DNA of 64,000 bases from Myxococcales bacterium (GTDB taxonomy: Bacteria > Myxococcota > Myxococcia > Myxococcales > Myxococcaceae): the NCBI GenBank assembly GCA_016191815.1, contig JACPVI010000074.1, forward strand, positions 1-64,000. Direction: 5' to 3'. Positions 41,434 to 54,933 of the stretch are shown piece by piece. The translations under genes and the position numbers were made by a program. Position 1 is the first letter of the stretch. Every line of letters begins with the position of its first letter. Under the pieces are notes generated by a model. That model was not told the DNA's origin, did not search any database, and worked only from the letters and a program-made list of their open reading frames with translations.

Positions 41434-43905
41434 ATGTTCACTCAACCCCCCGAAACGGCAGGGAAAACCGCACCGATGGCTGAACAGCTGAGCATGTTTG
41501 GCGACGCCCAGGAGGCTGCCGGAAGGCGCAAGGCGAGGCGGAGCGCGAAGTCAGCGAGAGGTGGCGGTGGCGGTGGCGGCTCGGGGTCCGGCGGCGGAGC
41601 AGGTGGCGGAGGAGGCGAGCGTCCGGCTGCCCTGGCGGAGGAGGCGCGCAGGCGGTACCTCAACTACGCGCTGTCGGTGATCACCTCCCGCGCGCTGCCG
41701 GACGTGCGCGACGGGCTCAAGCCGGTGCAGCGGCGAATCCTGTACGGGATGTTCCGCGACCACCGGCTCACCCACGAGGCGAAGTTCCAGAAGTGCGCCA
41801 AGGTGGTGGGCACCATCCTCGGGCAGTACCACCCGCACGGGGACGTGGCGGTCTACGACGCCCTGGTGCGGATGGCGCAGGACTTCTCGCTCCGCTACCC
41901 CCTGGTGGAGGGCCACGGGAACTTCGGCTCGCTCGACGGCGACGCTCCCGCGGCGATGCGCTACACCGAGTGCCGGCTGGAGAAGCTCTCCTCCGAGCTT
42001 TTGGGGGAGCTGGCCAGCCGGACGGTCGAGTTCCGGCCCAACTACGACGGAACGCACTCGGAGCCGGTGGTGCTCCCCTCCAGGGTGCCGCAGCTGCTCG
42101 TCAACGGCACCACCGGGATCGCGGTGGGAATGGCGACCAACATCCCGCCGCACAACCTCTCGGAGGTCTGCGACGCCCTGGTGGACCTGGTGGACCACCC
42201 CAAGCACGAGACCAAGGACCTGCTCAGGCACATCAAGGGGCCCGACTTCCCCACCGCCGGGCAGCTGCTCTGTTCGAAGAAGGAGCTTGGGGAGATCTAC
42301 GAGACCGGGCAGGGCACGGTCCGGCTGCGCGGCGAGTGGACGGTGGAGCCGTTGAAGCGAGGCGGCCAGCAGGTGGTGATCACCTCCATCCCCTACGCGG
42401 TGAACAAGGCGGGGCTGGTGGCCAAGTTCGGCGAGCTGGTGCGCGAGCGGAAGCTGGCGCCGCTCACCGACGTCCGCGACGAGTCGACCAAGGACGTCCG
42501 GATCGTGCTCGAGCTCAAGCGCGAGGCGGACCCCGAGCTGGTGCTGGCCTACCTCTACCGGCACACCGCGCTCGCCACCACCTTCGGAGTCAACCTCACC
42601 TGCCTGGTGCCGACCGAGAACCCGGAGATCGGCGCGCCCAAGCGGCTGGACCTCAAGTCGGTGCTCCGGCACTTCCTGGACTTCCGCTTCGAGGTGGTCA
42701 CCCGGCGGTTCAAGTTCGAGCTGGAGAAGGTCAAGGAGCGGCTGCACATTCTCGAGGGCTTCGCGAAGGTCTACGACGCCCTGGACGAGATGCTGCGCCT
42801 CATCCGCAAGTCCGACGGCAAGGAGGACGCGGCGAAGAAGCTCATCGCCCGCTTCAAGATCGACGAGGCCCAGGCGGACGCGATCCTCGAGCTGAAGCTC
42901 TACAAGCTCGCCCGCTTGGAGATCCTCGTAGTGGAGAAGGAGCTGAAGGAGAGGCGCGCCGAGGCGAGGAAGCTCTCGGAGCTGCTCCGGGAGGACAAGC
43001 GCCGCTGGGCGGTGGTGAAGGAGGAGCTGCGGGAGATCCAGCGCGCCTACGGCGACAAGCGGCGCACCAAGATCGGCGGCGCCGGCGAGGAGGTGGAGTA
43101 CTCCGAGGAGGCCTTCATCGCCGACGAGGACGCCCACGTGGTGCTCAGCAAAGACGGCTGGGTGAAGCGGGTGCGCGAGATGAAGGACCCCTCCACCACC
43201 CGCTTGCGCGAGGGCGACGAGGTGATGGCGGTGCTGGCCGGCTCGCTGCGATCAAATCTGGTGTTCTTCTCGAACTTCGGCACCGCCTACGTCACCCGCT
43301 TCAACGACGTGCCCGCCTCCACCGGCTACGGCGATCCGGTGCAGAAGCTGTTCAAGTTCGACGACCGAGAGCGGGTGGTCGGCGCGCTGTCCTTGGATCC
43401 GCGGCTCTCCCGTCCGGAGAAGATCCTGGCGGTCTCGCGGCGCGGCTTCGGCCTCAGGTTCGCCCTCGCGCCGCACACCGAGCCGTCGACCCGCGCCGGC
43501 CGGCGCTACGCCCGCCCGGGCAAGGACGACGAGCTGATCGGCGTCTCTCCCGTAGGGGAGCGGGACCTCCTGGCGGTCGTCACCGAGAAGACCCACGCCC
43601 TGGTGTGCAAGACCTCGGAGGTCAACGAGCTGGCCGGCCCGGGCCGGGGGGTGACGGTGATCCGCGTCGCCCAGGACGACCGGGTGACCGCGTTCTTGGC
43701 TTCCGGCCGGAAGGACGTCGCCATCGAGCTGGAGACGTCGAAGGGCAAGAAACTCAAGCTCTCGCCCGGCAAGTACGAGGTGACCGGAAGGGGAGGCAAG
43801 GGACGCGAGATGTCGAAGAAGGACCGGGTGAAGTCAGTGAGCCGCCCCCTCGATTGGGTGCGGCTGCCCGAGGCCGCCTCGGAGAAAGCCGAGAAGAGGG
43901 AGTAG
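41434..43905 (+). CDS. parC: DNA topoisomerase IV subunit A
   Basis: 823 residues if started at 41434; an ATG at 41476 ([10 protein letters not shown]) is an alternative and begins after a less convincing leader. A Gly/Ser/Ala/Arg-rich linker (~25-65) precedes the conserved breakage-reunion domain: [20 protein letters not shown]. The catalytic Tyr is in [10 protein letters not shown] (Tyr177). The C-terminal blades are short and the GyrA box is not seen, so ParC rather than GyrA is called. At the quinolone-determining site the sequence is [14 protein letters not shown]: the usual Ser is Val138 and the acidic residue is Asp142. parE follows after three bases. Confidence 0.9.
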   Translation: MFTQPPETAGKTAPMAEQLSMFGDAQEAAGRRKARRSAKSARGGGGGGGSGSGGGAGGGGGERPAALAEEARRRYLNYALSVITSRALPDVRDGLKPVQRRILYGMFRDHRLTHEAKFQKCAKVVGTILGQYHPHGDVAVYDALVRMAQDFSLRYPLVEGHGNFGSLDGDAPAAMRYTECRLEKLSSELLGELASRTVEFRPNYDGTHSEPVVLPSRVPQLLVNGTTGIAVGMATNIPPHNLSEVCDALVDLVDHPKHETKDLLRHIKGPDFPTAGQLLCSKKELGEIYETGQGTVRLRGEWTVEPLKRGGQQVVITSIPYAVNKAGLVAKFGELVRERKLAPLTDVRDESTKDVRIVLELKREADPELVLAYLYRHTALATTFGVNLTCLVPTENPEIGAPKRLDLKSVLRHFLDFRFEVVTRRFKFELEKVKERLHILEGFAKVYDALDEMLRLIRKSDGKEDAAKKLIARFKIDEAQADAILELKLYKLARLEILVVEKELKERRAEARKLSELLREDKRRWAVVKEELREIQRAYGDKRRTKIGGAGEEVEYSEEAFIADEDAHVVLSKDGWVKRVREMKDPSTTRLREGDEVMAVLAGSLRSNLVFFSNFGTAYVTRFNDVPASTGYGDPVQKLFKFDDRERVVGALSLDPRLSRPEKILAVSRRGFGLRFALAPHTEPSTRAGRRYARPGKDDELIGVSPVGERDLLAVVTEKTHALVCKTSEVNELAGPGRGVTVIRVAQDDRVTAFLASGRKDVAIELETSKGKKLKLSPGKYEVTGRGGKGREMSKKDRVKSVSRPLDWVRLPEAASEKAEKRE

Positions 43906-45837
<1,932 letters not shown>

Positions 45838-45845
45838 CCGAGTCC

Positions 45846-46484
45846 CTACCGCTCCCCTTTCACCGCCGTCGCCTTCAGCTCCACTTCCACTTCGTCCTTC
45901 ACCGCGATCGAGCCGAGCGCCCGGCGGAAGGGGCGGATGCCGAAGTCCGACTGGAGGAAGCGCAGGTTTCCCTCGGCGCGCAGGCTCCGCTCGGTCCAGG
46001 CCAACCGGAGGGGAACCGTCAGCGGCCGGGCTCGACCGTGCAGCTCGAGCGTGCCCCGCACCTCGGCTGCGGTCGGGCGCCCTGCCTCGTCGCGCGCCCT
46101 GACCGTCACCCGCTCCGAGGTGAAGCGGATGCTCGGGTGGCGGTCGGCATCCAGGACCAACGGACTTCGGACCTGGTCCCGCACCTCCGCCCGGTTCTCT
46201 TCCGAGAGCTTGGGCTGGTGATCGACCAGCGAGGAGGCGTCCACCGTCACCTGCACCGAGGCCTCGCTCGGCCGGCGCGGATCGAGCTGCAGCTCCATCG
46301 ACCAGCGCTCGGCGACGAAGTGGTGGTCGTGCAGAAGCGGCGAGAGCGCCCCGGCCCTGAACACGTTCACCGCCAGCTCGCTGCGATTCCGGTCCAGGCT
46401 CCAGCTCTCCGCAGCGGACTTCCCAGAGGCGAGCGCCGCTGCGGCCAGCAGGGGCCACAGCACTCTGGCGCCGATGGAGCGCAT
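45846..46484 (-). CDS. YceI-family periplasmic lipid-binding protein
   Basis: 212 residues. A signal peptide ([17 protein letters not shown]) is followed by the YceI lipocalin-like fold: [16 protein letters not shown], then [45 protein letters not shown] and [23 protein letters not shown]. YceI proteins bind isoprenoid-like lipids in the periplasm. Its stop is nine bases after parE (convergent). Confidence 0.85.
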   Translation of the reverse strand: MRSIGARVLWPLLAAAALASGKSAAESWSLDRNRSELAVNVFRAGALSPLLHDHHFVAERWSMELQLDPRRPSEASVQVTVDASSLVDHQPKLSEENRAEVRDQVRSPLVLDADRHPSIRFTSERVTVRARDEAGRPTAAEVRGTLELHGRARPLTVPLRLAWTERSLRAEGNLRFLQSDFGIRPFRRALGSIAVKDEVEVELKATAVKGER

Positions 46485-46595
46485 CCTCCGTCAAGCTGCG
46501 GCCGCCTTGATTGCAGCGCCGCCCCCGGCTCCGGCCCGGCCGCGGGACGGGCGAGCCGGCGAGGGGCAGGGGCGGCCGGCCCGAGCCGTCCAAGC

Positions 46596-47234
46596 CTAGC
46601 GGCGCCGCTCTTTGAAGATCTTGGACTGGCCGGCCCCGGGCGCGAGCATCCCCTTGGTGGAGCCCACTACCGGCTTCGCCCCGGGGGGATGGTAGACCAC
46701 TCTCATCGCGGGGCCGCTGGGCAAGGTTCCGCTAGTCGCGTCCACCAGCACGAAGACGCTCTTCCCTTCCACCACCAGCCGCTCCGCGTCGTTCCGGTGA
46801 TCCAGCTCCTGGAGGGTGCTTCCGTCCTCCACGGTCCTCGCGTCGTCGCCGAGCTGGCGCACCTTCACCCGCAGGCGCACGTCGGCCGACCCTTCCCTGT
46901 AGTCGCGCGCGCCCTGGATGGTGACCGCGAGATCGGCGCCAGTCTCCGGCGCGCCCTTCTGCGCGAGCTGGAGCCCGGTCGAGCGCGAGCCGTCGGTGTC
47001 CAGGAGCACCGTGGCGTTCGCGCACCTGCTCTTGCAGTCCTCGCCCCAGGGCGTCTTGTCGAAGTCCACCCTGAGCGCGTAGTTGCTGCCCTGGGTGCCG
47101 GCGAAGATCGCGGTGGCCACCGGGCGGTCTTCCTCGTCGGTGGCGAGCGGACGGTAGGCGACCGTGGGCTTGTCCTTTCCCACGGCCTGGGCGGCGGCGA
47201 GTCCGGCAACCAAAAGCGCCAATCGTCGGTCCAT
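46596..47234 (-). CDS. Secreted protein of unknown function
   Basis: 212 residues from the ATG at 47232-47234. A signal peptide ([19 protein letters not shown]) and a mostly beta-rich body follow. Notable motifs: [23 protein letters not shown], with two cysteines that may pair, and [10 protein letters not shown]. No family recognised. The end has ..[17 protein letters not shown]. The gene is divergent from the MBL hydrolase at 47309 and probably has a periplasmic role. Confidence 0.7.
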   Translation of the reverse strand: MDRRLALLVAGLAAAQAVGKDKPTVAYRPLATDEEDRPVATAIFAGTQGSNYALRVDFDKTPWGEDCKSRCANATVLLDTDGSRSTGLQLAQKGAPETGADLAVTIQGARDYREGSADVRLRVKVRQLGDDARTVEDGSTLQELDHRNDAERLVVEGKSVFVLVDATSGTLPSGPAMRVVYHPPGAKPVVGSTKGMLAPGAGQSKIFKERRR

Positions 47235-47308
47235 GCCGGCATTCAAACCAAGAAAGCCGACCCGCGCCACCCATTGCGCAAAGGCGCCGCCGGGATAGAA
47301 CGGGCCGA

Positions 47309-47965
47309 ATGAACCAGACCCTCTACCTGAGGCAGCTCGCTCTCGGACCGATGGAAAACTTCGTCTACCTGATCGGCGCCGAAAGTTCCCCCGAGGTCGC
47401 GGTGGTGGACCCGGCCTGGGAGGTGGGGGCCGTGGAGCAAGCCGCCGCAGCGGACGGCAAGAGACTCTCATGCGCGGTCCTGTCGCACTCGCACTTCGAT
47501 CACACGAACGGCGTGCCCGAGCTCTTGGAGCGCCACGACGTCCCGGTCTACGCGCAGAAGGCGGAGATCGACTTCTCGCCCGAGCTGCGCGCCTTGGGCG
47601 ACGCGCTCAGGCCAGTCGAGCCGGGGCAGCGAATTCCAGTGGGCCCCCTGGAGCTGACCATGCTGCACACCCCCGGACACACGCCGGGCTCGCAGTGCGT
47701 GCTGTGCGGCGGGGCGCTCCTCAGCGGCGACACGGTGTTCGTCAACGCCTGCGGGCGCTGCGACCTCAAGGGGGGCGACCCCGAACAGTTGCACCGCAGC
47801 ATCACCGAGGTGCTGATGAAGCTCCCCGCGGAGACCAAGCTCTACCCGGGCCACGACTACGGCGATGTGCCGGTGTCCTCCATCGGGCGCGAGTGCGAGC
47901 GAAACCCCTACTTCCGGCAAGCCAACGTCGAGGCGTTCCTCGCCTTCCGCTCCCGGCCCAGGTAG
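47309..47965 (+). CDS. MBL-fold metallo-hydrolase (glyoxalase II/persulfide dioxygenase-like)
   Basis: 218 residues. The metal motif is intact: LSHSHFDHTNG gives His60-x-His62-x-Asp64-His65. Further ligands follow in MLHTPGHTPGSQCVL, GDTVFVNACGRCDLKGG and LYPGHDYG. The pattern GDTVF-x-x-x-CGRCDL is seen in glyoxalase II and persulfide dioxygenase-type enzymes. There is no signal peptide, so the protein is cytoplasmic. Substrate not assigned. Its end lies inside a REP-like palindrome shared with the next, convergent gene. Confidence 0.87.
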   Translation: MNQTLYLRQLALGPMENFVYLIGAESSPEVAVVDPAWEVGAVEQAAAADGKRLSCAVLSHSHFDHTNGVPELLERHDVPVYAQKAEIDFSPELRALGDALRPVEPGQRIPVGPLELTMLHTPGHTPGSQCVLCGGALLSGDTVFVNACGRCDLKGGDPEQLHRSITEVLMKLPAETKLYPGHDYGDVPVSSIGRECERNPYFRQANVEAFLAFRSRPR

Positions 47966-47966
47966 T

Positions 47967-48000
47967 CCCCTCTCCGTCCGGGAGAAGGTCAGGGCGAGGG
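47967..48000. repeat. REP-like palindrome between convergent genes
   Basis: CCCCTCTCCGTCCGGGAGAAGG followed by TCAGGGCGAGGG resembles the widespread 'CCTCTCC-CCGGGAGAGG-TCAGGGTGAGGG' family. It overlaps the 3' end of the M50B gene, so the last residues of that protein (SRFPSP) are encoded by the repeat. A related element lies at 17341-17377. Confidence 0.6.
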
Positions 48001-48726
48001 AAACCGGGAGGGCAGGCCGGCGCCCGGCGACGCCACCCTGGCGCGCCTGACCGACCAGTAGGCCGCCATCGCCAGCACCGCGATGGAGAAGATCGTCCAG
48101 AGCGCCGCCCAGACCACCGCCGGGACGATGGTCAGGTCCGCGAGCAGCGCGGCGTCACTCTGGGCGCGCACCGCGCTGTTCCAGAGGTCGTCCTTGAGAT
48201 CCATGGCGGCGTAAAGCGAGGAGAACGCGGCCAAAAAGAGGTTGACCACCTCCACTGCGCCCTGGGGGAGGAAGCGGGCTCCAAGCCCGAAGGCGAGCGC
48301 GGTGCCGAGGCAGAACAAAAGGGTGAACAGGTCGCCGGCGTAGAACAGGCCCATCAGCGCGAGCCATGCGCAGGCCGCGCCGAGCACCACCCTCCGCGCT
48401 CGGAAGCGGAAGGTGAGCAACAGCAGCGCCGCTCCCACCAGCGCGCTCCCGACGTAGCCTGCGGAGTACACCGTCACCTTGGCGAGGAACCCGAGCGGGA
48501 TGCTCGACAGGCATTGGCCGGACTGGTCCGCGGCGATGGTGATGCGATTGACGCTGCCGCCGACGATGAGCGAGGCCGCCGCATGGCCCGTCTCGTGGAC
48601 CATCACCACCAGAAGCTTGAGGGGCCAAAGCCCCTCCCAGTCCCACAGCCAGATGCCGGCGAAGAAGCACGCGGCGAGCGCGAACAGACGCTTCGCATCG
48701 AGCGCGGCGCCGCTGGCGGTCTTCAT
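47989..48726 (-). CDS. M50B-like membrane metalloprotease
   Basis: 245 residues. The HExxH motif is in VMVHETGHAAASLIVGG (His44-Glu45, His48) on a membrane helix, with the GG-x-V-N-R-I-T pattern after it as in M50B-like proteins. Six to seven hydrophobic helices are expected (e.g. FALAACFFAGIWLW, VTVYSAGYVGSALVGAALLLL). The second ligand motif (N-x-x-P-x-x-x-x-D-G) of site-2 proteases is not seen, which is typical of this sub-group. Role unknown; may cleave or chaperone membrane proteins. Confidence 0.82.
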   Translation of the reverse strand: MKTASGAALDAKRLFALAACFFAGIWLWDWEGLWPLKLLVVMVHETGHAAASLIVGGSVNRITIAADQSGQCLSSIPLGFLAKVTVYSAGYVGSALVGAALLLLTFRFRARRVVLGAACAWLALMGLFYAGDLFTLLFCLGTALAFGLGARFLPQGAVEVVNLFLAAFSSLYAAMDLKDDLWNSAVRAQSDAALLADLTIVPAVVWAALWTIFSIAVLAMAAYWSVRRARVASPGAGLPSRFPSP

Positions 48727-48784
48727 GGCTCCGGTGTAACGCCGCCCGGCGGGGAAAGTTCCCGCCGCGCCCGAGCGGCGCCGC

Positions 48785-49909
48785 TCACAGCCCTGGTACG
48801 CCGGTGTGCCCGCAGTAGACGTCCCGGTCCAGCTCGCGCGCGGATCCCGGCAGGCGCGCCGAAAGCCCCCGGAGCGCCGGGTAGTCGCGCAAAAGGTCCG
48901 CCAGCTCCCGGTGACCCAGAATGGAGACGGTGCTCGCCTCGGCCGCCCAGATCCGCATCCGCGAAGGCGCCCCGCTCATCGCGCTGGTGACCGCCACGAA
49001 CTGGCCCGGGAGCAGCTCGAAGAGCCTTTGCTGCTGGCCCGCTCGCGGCCGAAGCTCCAGCATGACCCGCCCGCTGATCAGGACCCCGAGCAGGTTGGAC
49101 ACTTCCCCTGGCTGGACCAAGGTCTCCTGGGCGCGCAGGGCGCGCTCGCGGAACCGGCCGATCATCCGAGCCCGGGCGATCGGATCTACGTCGGTGAAGA
49201 GCTTCGAGGAGCCGAGGAAGCCTTCCAGGAGCCGCTCCTGGTAGAACTTGAGCAGCCGCTCGTTGAAGGCCTGGTCGGCCTGCACGATGCGGCCCAGGGT
49301 AGCGCAGGGCACCTCCAGCACCACCGCCTCGCCGATCGCCCGCGCGCAGGCCGCCCGCATCTTCCCCGAGAAGAGCCCGAACAGGCCAATCGCCTCGCCC
49401 CTCCCCATGTGGCGGAGCACCACCTCGCGCTCGTCGCGCCGGCGGATGATCTCCACCGTCCCGTCCACTACCACGAAGAAGGACTCCGCCGAGTCGCCCT
49501 CGAGGAAGAGGTACTCCCCCGAGGCGATCTCGCCTTGCCGCGAGTCCTTCACCATCGCCTCCAGGGACTCCCGCGGCAGCGCCGAGAACAAGGACACCTG
49601 CGAGAGCGCGAAGTAGGCCACTTCGGGATCCGCCGAGGTCGTGGCCGCGAGCCCGATGTCGTACTCGGCCGAGACGAACTCCAGCTCGTCCTCCCCCACT
49701 GGCGAGGCCGCCGCGTCCACCTGGTGGCGCTCGGACTCCTCCCGCTTCGCCCGCGCCACCTCCTGCTGGTAGGAGCGCCACACGTCCGCCGGAATCAGCG
49801 ACGGCCGCGAGGGAATCGGCTGCTGGAGGGGAATCGCCACACGGTAGTCGACGCGACGCGTTGGGATCACGGGCTCGGACATTCGGCTCTGGCTCCAGGA
49901 AGCGGACAT
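48785..49909 (-). CDS. Protein with two cyclic-nucleotide-binding domains
   Basis: 374 residues. The first cNMP-binding domain (~95-215) has FSALPRESLEAMVKDSRQGEI, EYLFLEGDSAESFFVVVDGTVEII and GRGEAIGLFGLFSGKMRAACARA, where the phosphate-binding cassette carries the usual G-E-x-x-G. A second, more divergent domain (~230-345) has SSKLFTDVDPIARARMIGRF, ETLVQPGEVSNLLGVLISGRVML and LLPGQFVAVTSAMSGAPSRMRI. No effector domain is attached. A strong AAGGAGGT lies about 16 bases before the ATG, a long spacing; an in-frame ATG 27 bases later (MSEPVIP) is possible. Probable regulator by nucleotide binding. Confidence 0.85.
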   Translation of the reverse strand: MSASWSQSRMSEPVIPTRRVDYRVAIPLQQPIPSRPSLIPADVWRSYQQEVARAKREESERHQVDAAASPVGEDELEFVSAEYDIGLAATTSADPEVAYFALSQVSLFSALPRESLEAMVKDSRQGEIASGEYLFLEGDSAESFFVVVDGTVEIIRRRDEREVVLRHMGRGEAIGLFGLFSGKMRAACARAIGEAVVLEVPCATLGRIVQADQAFNERLLKFYQERLLEGFLGSSKLFTDVDPIARARMIGRFRERALRAQETLVQPGEVSNLLGVLISGRVMLELRPRAGQQQRLFELLPGQFVAVTSAMSGAPSRMRIWAAEASTVSILGHRELADLLRDYPALRGLSARLPGSARELDRDVYCGHTGVPGL

Positions 49910-50055
49910 TGTAGGGAATTTGGCGACCTCCTTTCAACTCGCCCGGCCGGCAGGCGTCCGCGAGGGTCGGCGCCCGAACGAAAGCCGGGGAGCCAGGTGG
50001 CGAGCCGCCGCCATCTTGCTCGCGCGAGAGGGCGCCAGTTGAGATAGTGCGGCCG

Positions 50056-50721
50056 ATGAGCGACCCTTCGCCGCCAGGCGAGCCGGTGCTGCCGGTCTTC
50101 GCTCCGGATGCGCAGGTCTGCGGCAACTGCAAACTGTGGCGCGCGCACTCGGTGGATCACCGTGGCTGGGTCGGGCCATGCCGGCTCCAGCCGAACCGCG
50201 GACTGTTTCCCCCCACCGCTCCGGTGTGCGACGCCTTCGCGGCCAAGGGGGTGGCGGTGGCGCTCCCCAGGGCGGAGCCAGTCCGCGCGCGGCCGCTGAA
50301 AAACGTGGCCCCCCTGCTGGTGAAGAAGCGGCCCGAGGGCAACGCCACCGTCGAGCTAGGAGACCTCAAGATGACCCGCGAAGAGCTGATGGAGATCTTC
50401 CTCGATGCCTCGGGGCACGCCGAGGTTCCCCTGGCGGCCAAATGGGAGGGAGGGGTCATCCAGCTCATCCCCGGCAAGTCCGACTTGCAGGCCAAGGAGC
50501 TGCCCATCAACGCCCTCTTCCACAAGGTGGTGATGCTGCGCGACCGGCTGCGGGTGCTGGAGCAGAAGCTCAACGCGCACCCGAAGCTCTCCGACGCAGA
50601 GAAGATCGAGATGCAGCAGTACATCACCCGCTGCTACGGCTCGCTGACCACCTTCAACATCTTGTTCCGCGATCGGGACGACCAGTTCGTGGGATCGAAG
50701 GAGGAGCGGGGCGAAGGATGA
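50056..50721 (+). CDS. Unknown protein with N-terminal four-cysteine motif
   Basis: 221 residues from the ATG at 50056. The N-terminal ~45 residues contain CGNCKLWR...GPCRLQP...APVCDAF, four cysteines spaced like a zinc site. The rest is helical (KMTREELMEIFLDASGHAEVPL, LFHKVVMLRDRLRVLEQKL, SDAEKIEMQQYITRCYGSL). No family recognised. Its TGA overlaps the ATG of the methyltransferase gene by four bases, so both are co-translated. Confidence 0.7.
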   Translation: MSDPSPPGEPVLPVFAPDAQVCGNCKLWRAHSVDHRGWVGPCRLQPNRGLFPPTAPVCDAFAAKGVAVALPRAEPVRARPLKNVAPLLVKKRPEGNATVELGDLKMTREELMEIFLDASGHAEVPLAAKWEGGVIQLIPGKSDLQAKELPINALFHKVVMLRDRLRVLEQKLNAHPKLSDAEKIEMQQYITRCYGSLTTFNILFRDRDDQFVGSKEERGEG

Positions 50722-51389
50722 AGGCGGAGCTCGGCTCTCCGCCCGCGGGCCTTTCGCCGGAGGATGTCCCCAGGGTCTACGCCCGCTGGGCGCCTCTGTA
50801 CGACTGGGTCGCTCTTCTCGAGTCGGGTGGCCGGCGCCGGTGCCTGGAGCTGGCCGGCATCAGCAACGGAGAGGCAGTGCTGGAAGTGGCGGTGGGCACC
50901 GGCCTCCTCTTCGGCCGGCTGCTCGAGCTGAACCCTGGCGGGCGGAACGTCGCCGCCGATCTCTCGGGGCCCATGCTCCGGCGCGCCCGCCGCCGCGCGG
51001 CTCGAACCGGCGCCCGCTTCGGGATGGCGTTGGCCGACGCCAGGCGGCTCGGCTTTCGCGGAAACTCCTTCGACGCGGTCTTGGTTTCCTACCTGTTCGA
51101 TCTGCTTCCCGAGCCCGACTTCCAAGCGGTCCTGGGGGAGCTCCGGCGAGTGCTCCGCCCTGGCGGCAGGATGGTGGCGGCGGACCTCGCCCCCGCCCGC
51201 GGGCTCTCCGGGCGCCTCTACCTCGGCGCCTACCGCCTCAGCCCCGCGCTCTTGGGCGGCTGCCGCGGCATCGACCTTCGGCCCCACGTCGCTGCGGCTG
51301 GATTCGAGCAGCTCCATGTAGAAGAGGTGCCCCAGCTCTTCCTGAGCACGCGTCTCATCCGTGCCCTGAAACCGCAACAAAACTTATAG
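50718..51389 (+). CDS. Class I SAM-dependent methyltransferase
   Basis: 223 residues. The SAM-binding motif I is VLEVAVGTGLLFGRLLE (first Gly replaced by Ala/Val), followed by [31 protein letters not shown] and FDAVLVSYLFDLLPEPDF, with GELRRVLRPGGRMVAADLAP. This is the UbiE/MenG-like methyltransferase fold; substrate is unknown. It overlaps the four-cysteine gene and ends ~110 bases before the porin-like gene. Confidence 0.85.
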   Translation: MKAELGSPPAGLSPEDVPRVYARWAPLYDWVALLESGGRRRCLELAGISNGEAVLEVAVGTGLLFGRLLELNPGGRNVAADLSGPMLRRARRRAARTGARFGMALADARRLGFRGNSFDAVLVSYLFDLLPEPDFQAVLGELRRVLRPGGRMVAADLAPARGLSGRLYLGAYRLSPALLGGCRGIDLRPHVAAAGFEQLHVEEVPQLFLSTRLIRALKPQQNL

Positions 51390-51502
51390 CTCCGAACAGA
51401 TTGGCTCCCAGGAGCTTATTGAGGCGGCCGGCAGTCAGCGCAAAGCTGAAGCGGGCCCGATGGCGCTCGCCCCGGCGCCGCAAGTGCCCAAAGGAGCGGA
51501 CC

Positions 51503-52696
51503 ATGACGCGCGCTCGCAAACATCCAGCCTGGATTTGTTCAATCGTGCTGCTCTGGGCTGGAGTGTGCTGGGCCGAGGACCACAGCGACCTCGGCGACAG
51601 CGCGCTGGACCGGCGGATGCTGCAGAACTTCCACGACTTCGAGGAGGTGACGCTGGAGGAGTTGCTGGGCGAAGGGGACAAGCTGCGCTTCAGCATGAAC
51701 GTGTTCGGAAGCGCGGGCTTCTCACTCGAGACGCCGGCCGCGGAGCAGTTCGACGACACCTTCGCCACCGGCGCGCTCGGCCTCTTGTTCACCGCCAACC
51801 TGGGAAGCTCGATCACCGCGCTGGCGGAGCTGGCGGTGGAAGCGGACGCAAGCAACGCGATGTTCATCGATCCCGAGCGGCTGAACTTGCGTTGGTCCAA
51901 CAAGTCGTTCTCCCTCACCGCGGGGAAGATGCACACCGAGCTGGGGTACTGGAACACCGCCTACCACCACGGAGTGTGGCTCGAGCCGTCGATCGAGAGG
52001 CCGCGGATCATCCGCTTCGAGGACGACGGCGGAATGATGCAGGCGCACGCAGTGGGGCTGTTGGCCACCTGGAACGCCAAGTTTGGCCCGGGGACCTTCA
52101 ACGCCGCCGCCGGCGCGATGAACGGGCGCGGGCACGGCGTCGATGACGTGCAGTTCATTCGGGACAACAATCGCGAGAAGGCCCTCCTCTTGTCCGCCTA
52201 CTACCAGGACCTCGGGTTGCCAGGGCTGAGGGTGGGCGGCGGAGCTCTCTACGATCGGATCGCGCCGGCGCCCGCCTCGCTGCGCCCCTCCTTGCCCGGC
52301 GCGGCGATCTCCGAGCTGATCCTGAACGCCAACGTGGTCTACCGGGGCCGGCGGCTGCTCGTGATTGCCGAGTGGTTCGGCGTCTTCCACCGCGCCGCAC
52401 AGGGCCAGTGGTCCGTCTCCGCGCCCTACCTCCTGGTCGGCTATTCGAGAGGGCACTTCCTCCCCTACGCGATGGTGGAGTTCCAGGATCGCCAGGGAGG
52501 AGACAGCCCCTTCTTCGTCCCCGACCCGGATGACCCAGGTCCTACCGCCGGCGGGAGCTTCATCGAAGGGACGGTCGGCGTCCGCTACGAGACGAGCAAC
52601 TGGAGCTCGCTCAAGGCCGAGTACCGGCTCGGGCGCGAGCTTTCGGCGGGGCCCCTGTCGCACTCGGTGGGGGTGAGCTGGTCGTTCGGCATCTGA
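51503..52696 (+). CDS. Outer-membrane porin-like beta-barrel
   Basis: 397 residues from the ATG at 51503 with an AAGGAG site upstream. The signal peptide is ICSIVLLWAGVCWA. The body has alternating strands such as FSMNVFGSAGFSLET, LNLRWSNKSFSLTAGKM and YLLVGYSRGHFLPYAMVEF, and ends with SHSVGVSWSFGI, an aromatic-hydrophobic C-terminus as expected of OMPs. The segment KMHTELGYWNTAYHHGVWLE resembles porin families with a conserved Y-W-N motif. Substrate unknown. The next gene, an ECF sigma factor, is convergent. Confidence 0.75.
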   Translation: MTRARKHPAWICSIVLLWAGVCWAEDHSDLGDSALDRRMLQNFHDFEEVTLEELLGEGDKLRFSMNVFGSAGFSLETPAAEQFDDTFATGALGLLFTANLGSSITALAELAVEADASNAMFIDPERLNLRWSNKSFSLTAGKMHTELGYWNTAYHHGVWLEPSIERPRIIRFEDDGGMMQAHAVGLLATWNAKFGPGTFNAAAGAMNGRGHGVDDVQFIRDNNREKALLLSAYYQDLGLPGLRVGGGALYDRIAPAPASLRPSLPGAAISELILNANVVYRGRRLLVIAEWFGVFHRAAQGQWSVSAPYLLVGYSRGHFLPYAMVEFQDRQGGDSPFFVPDPDDPGPTAGGSFIEGTVGVRYETSNWSSLKAEYRLGRELSAGPLSHSVGVSWSFGI

Positions 52697-52698
52697 GG

Positions 52699-53241
52699 CT
52701 ACCGGCCCTCATCCAGCACGAGTCCCAGCTCGGAGGCGAGCCGGCCCTTGCGCTCGAGGACCTCGAGGAGCCGCGCCCGCCCGCGGTTGAGGGCGCTCTT
52801 CACCGTTCCTTCCGGCACGCCAAGCAGCTGGGCGATCTCCGGGTAGGAGAGGCCGCGCAGCTCCCGCAGCCACAGCATCGTCCGGTGCTGCTCGGTCAGC
52901 TCGGAGAGCGCCTCCGAGAGCAGCCGCTGGATCTCCCTGCCGGCGAACGATTCCTCCGGGCCGAGCGGGCGGCCCGGCCGGCTCTCCAGCCGCGCCCGCC
53001 TCCGCCGCGACCTCAGCGAGTTGATGCTGCTGTTCACCATGATCCGGTACAGCCAGGTCGAGTACGCCGCCTTCCCGTCGAACCGCACCCGCTCCAGGCA
53101 CAGCTTGGAGAAGACGTCCTGCACCACGTCCTCCGCTTCGTCGCAGTCGCCCAGGATTCGCCGGGCGATCGCCAGCGCCCTGTGGCGGTGCTGTCGGTAG
53201 AGGTGTGAGATCGGCGGCAGGTCCGCCGCGGCCGCGTCCAT
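52699..53241 (-). CDS. ECF-type RNA polymerase sigma factor
   Basis: 180 residues. Region 2 reads RILGDCDEAEDVVQDVFSKL followed by STWLYRIMVNSSINSLRSRRRR, and region 4 reads LSELTEQHRTMLWLRELRGL then SYPEIAQLLGVPEGTVKSAL. The length and motifs fit a RpoE-like ECF sigma factor. No anti-sigma gene lies adjacent on the same strand; the neighbour upstream on the minus strand is a sigma-54 activator. Likely envelope-stress or surface regulation, inferred from the many envelope genes nearby. Confidence 0.92.
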   Translation of the reverse strand: MDAAAADLPPISHLYRQHRHRALAIARRILGDCDEAEDVVQDVFSKLCLERVRFDGKAAYSTWLYRIMVNSSINSLRSRRRRARLESRPGRPLGPEESFAGREIQRLLSEALSELTEQHRTMLWLRELRGLSYPEIAQLLGVPEGTVKSALNRGRARLLEVLERKGRLASELGLVLDEGR

Positions 53242-53304
53242 GGCAAGTTCCCTCGTGAGACGTGCGAGGGGGAACGCCTGGGACGGAATTTCGATCTACC
53301 GCGC

Positions 53305-54933
<1,629 letters not shown>

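Noticed and set aside
41434-43905. Calling the gene gyrA
   Set aside because: The GyrA box is not seen in the C-terminal part, the linkage with parE is direct, and the C-terminal domain is short, so ParC fits better.
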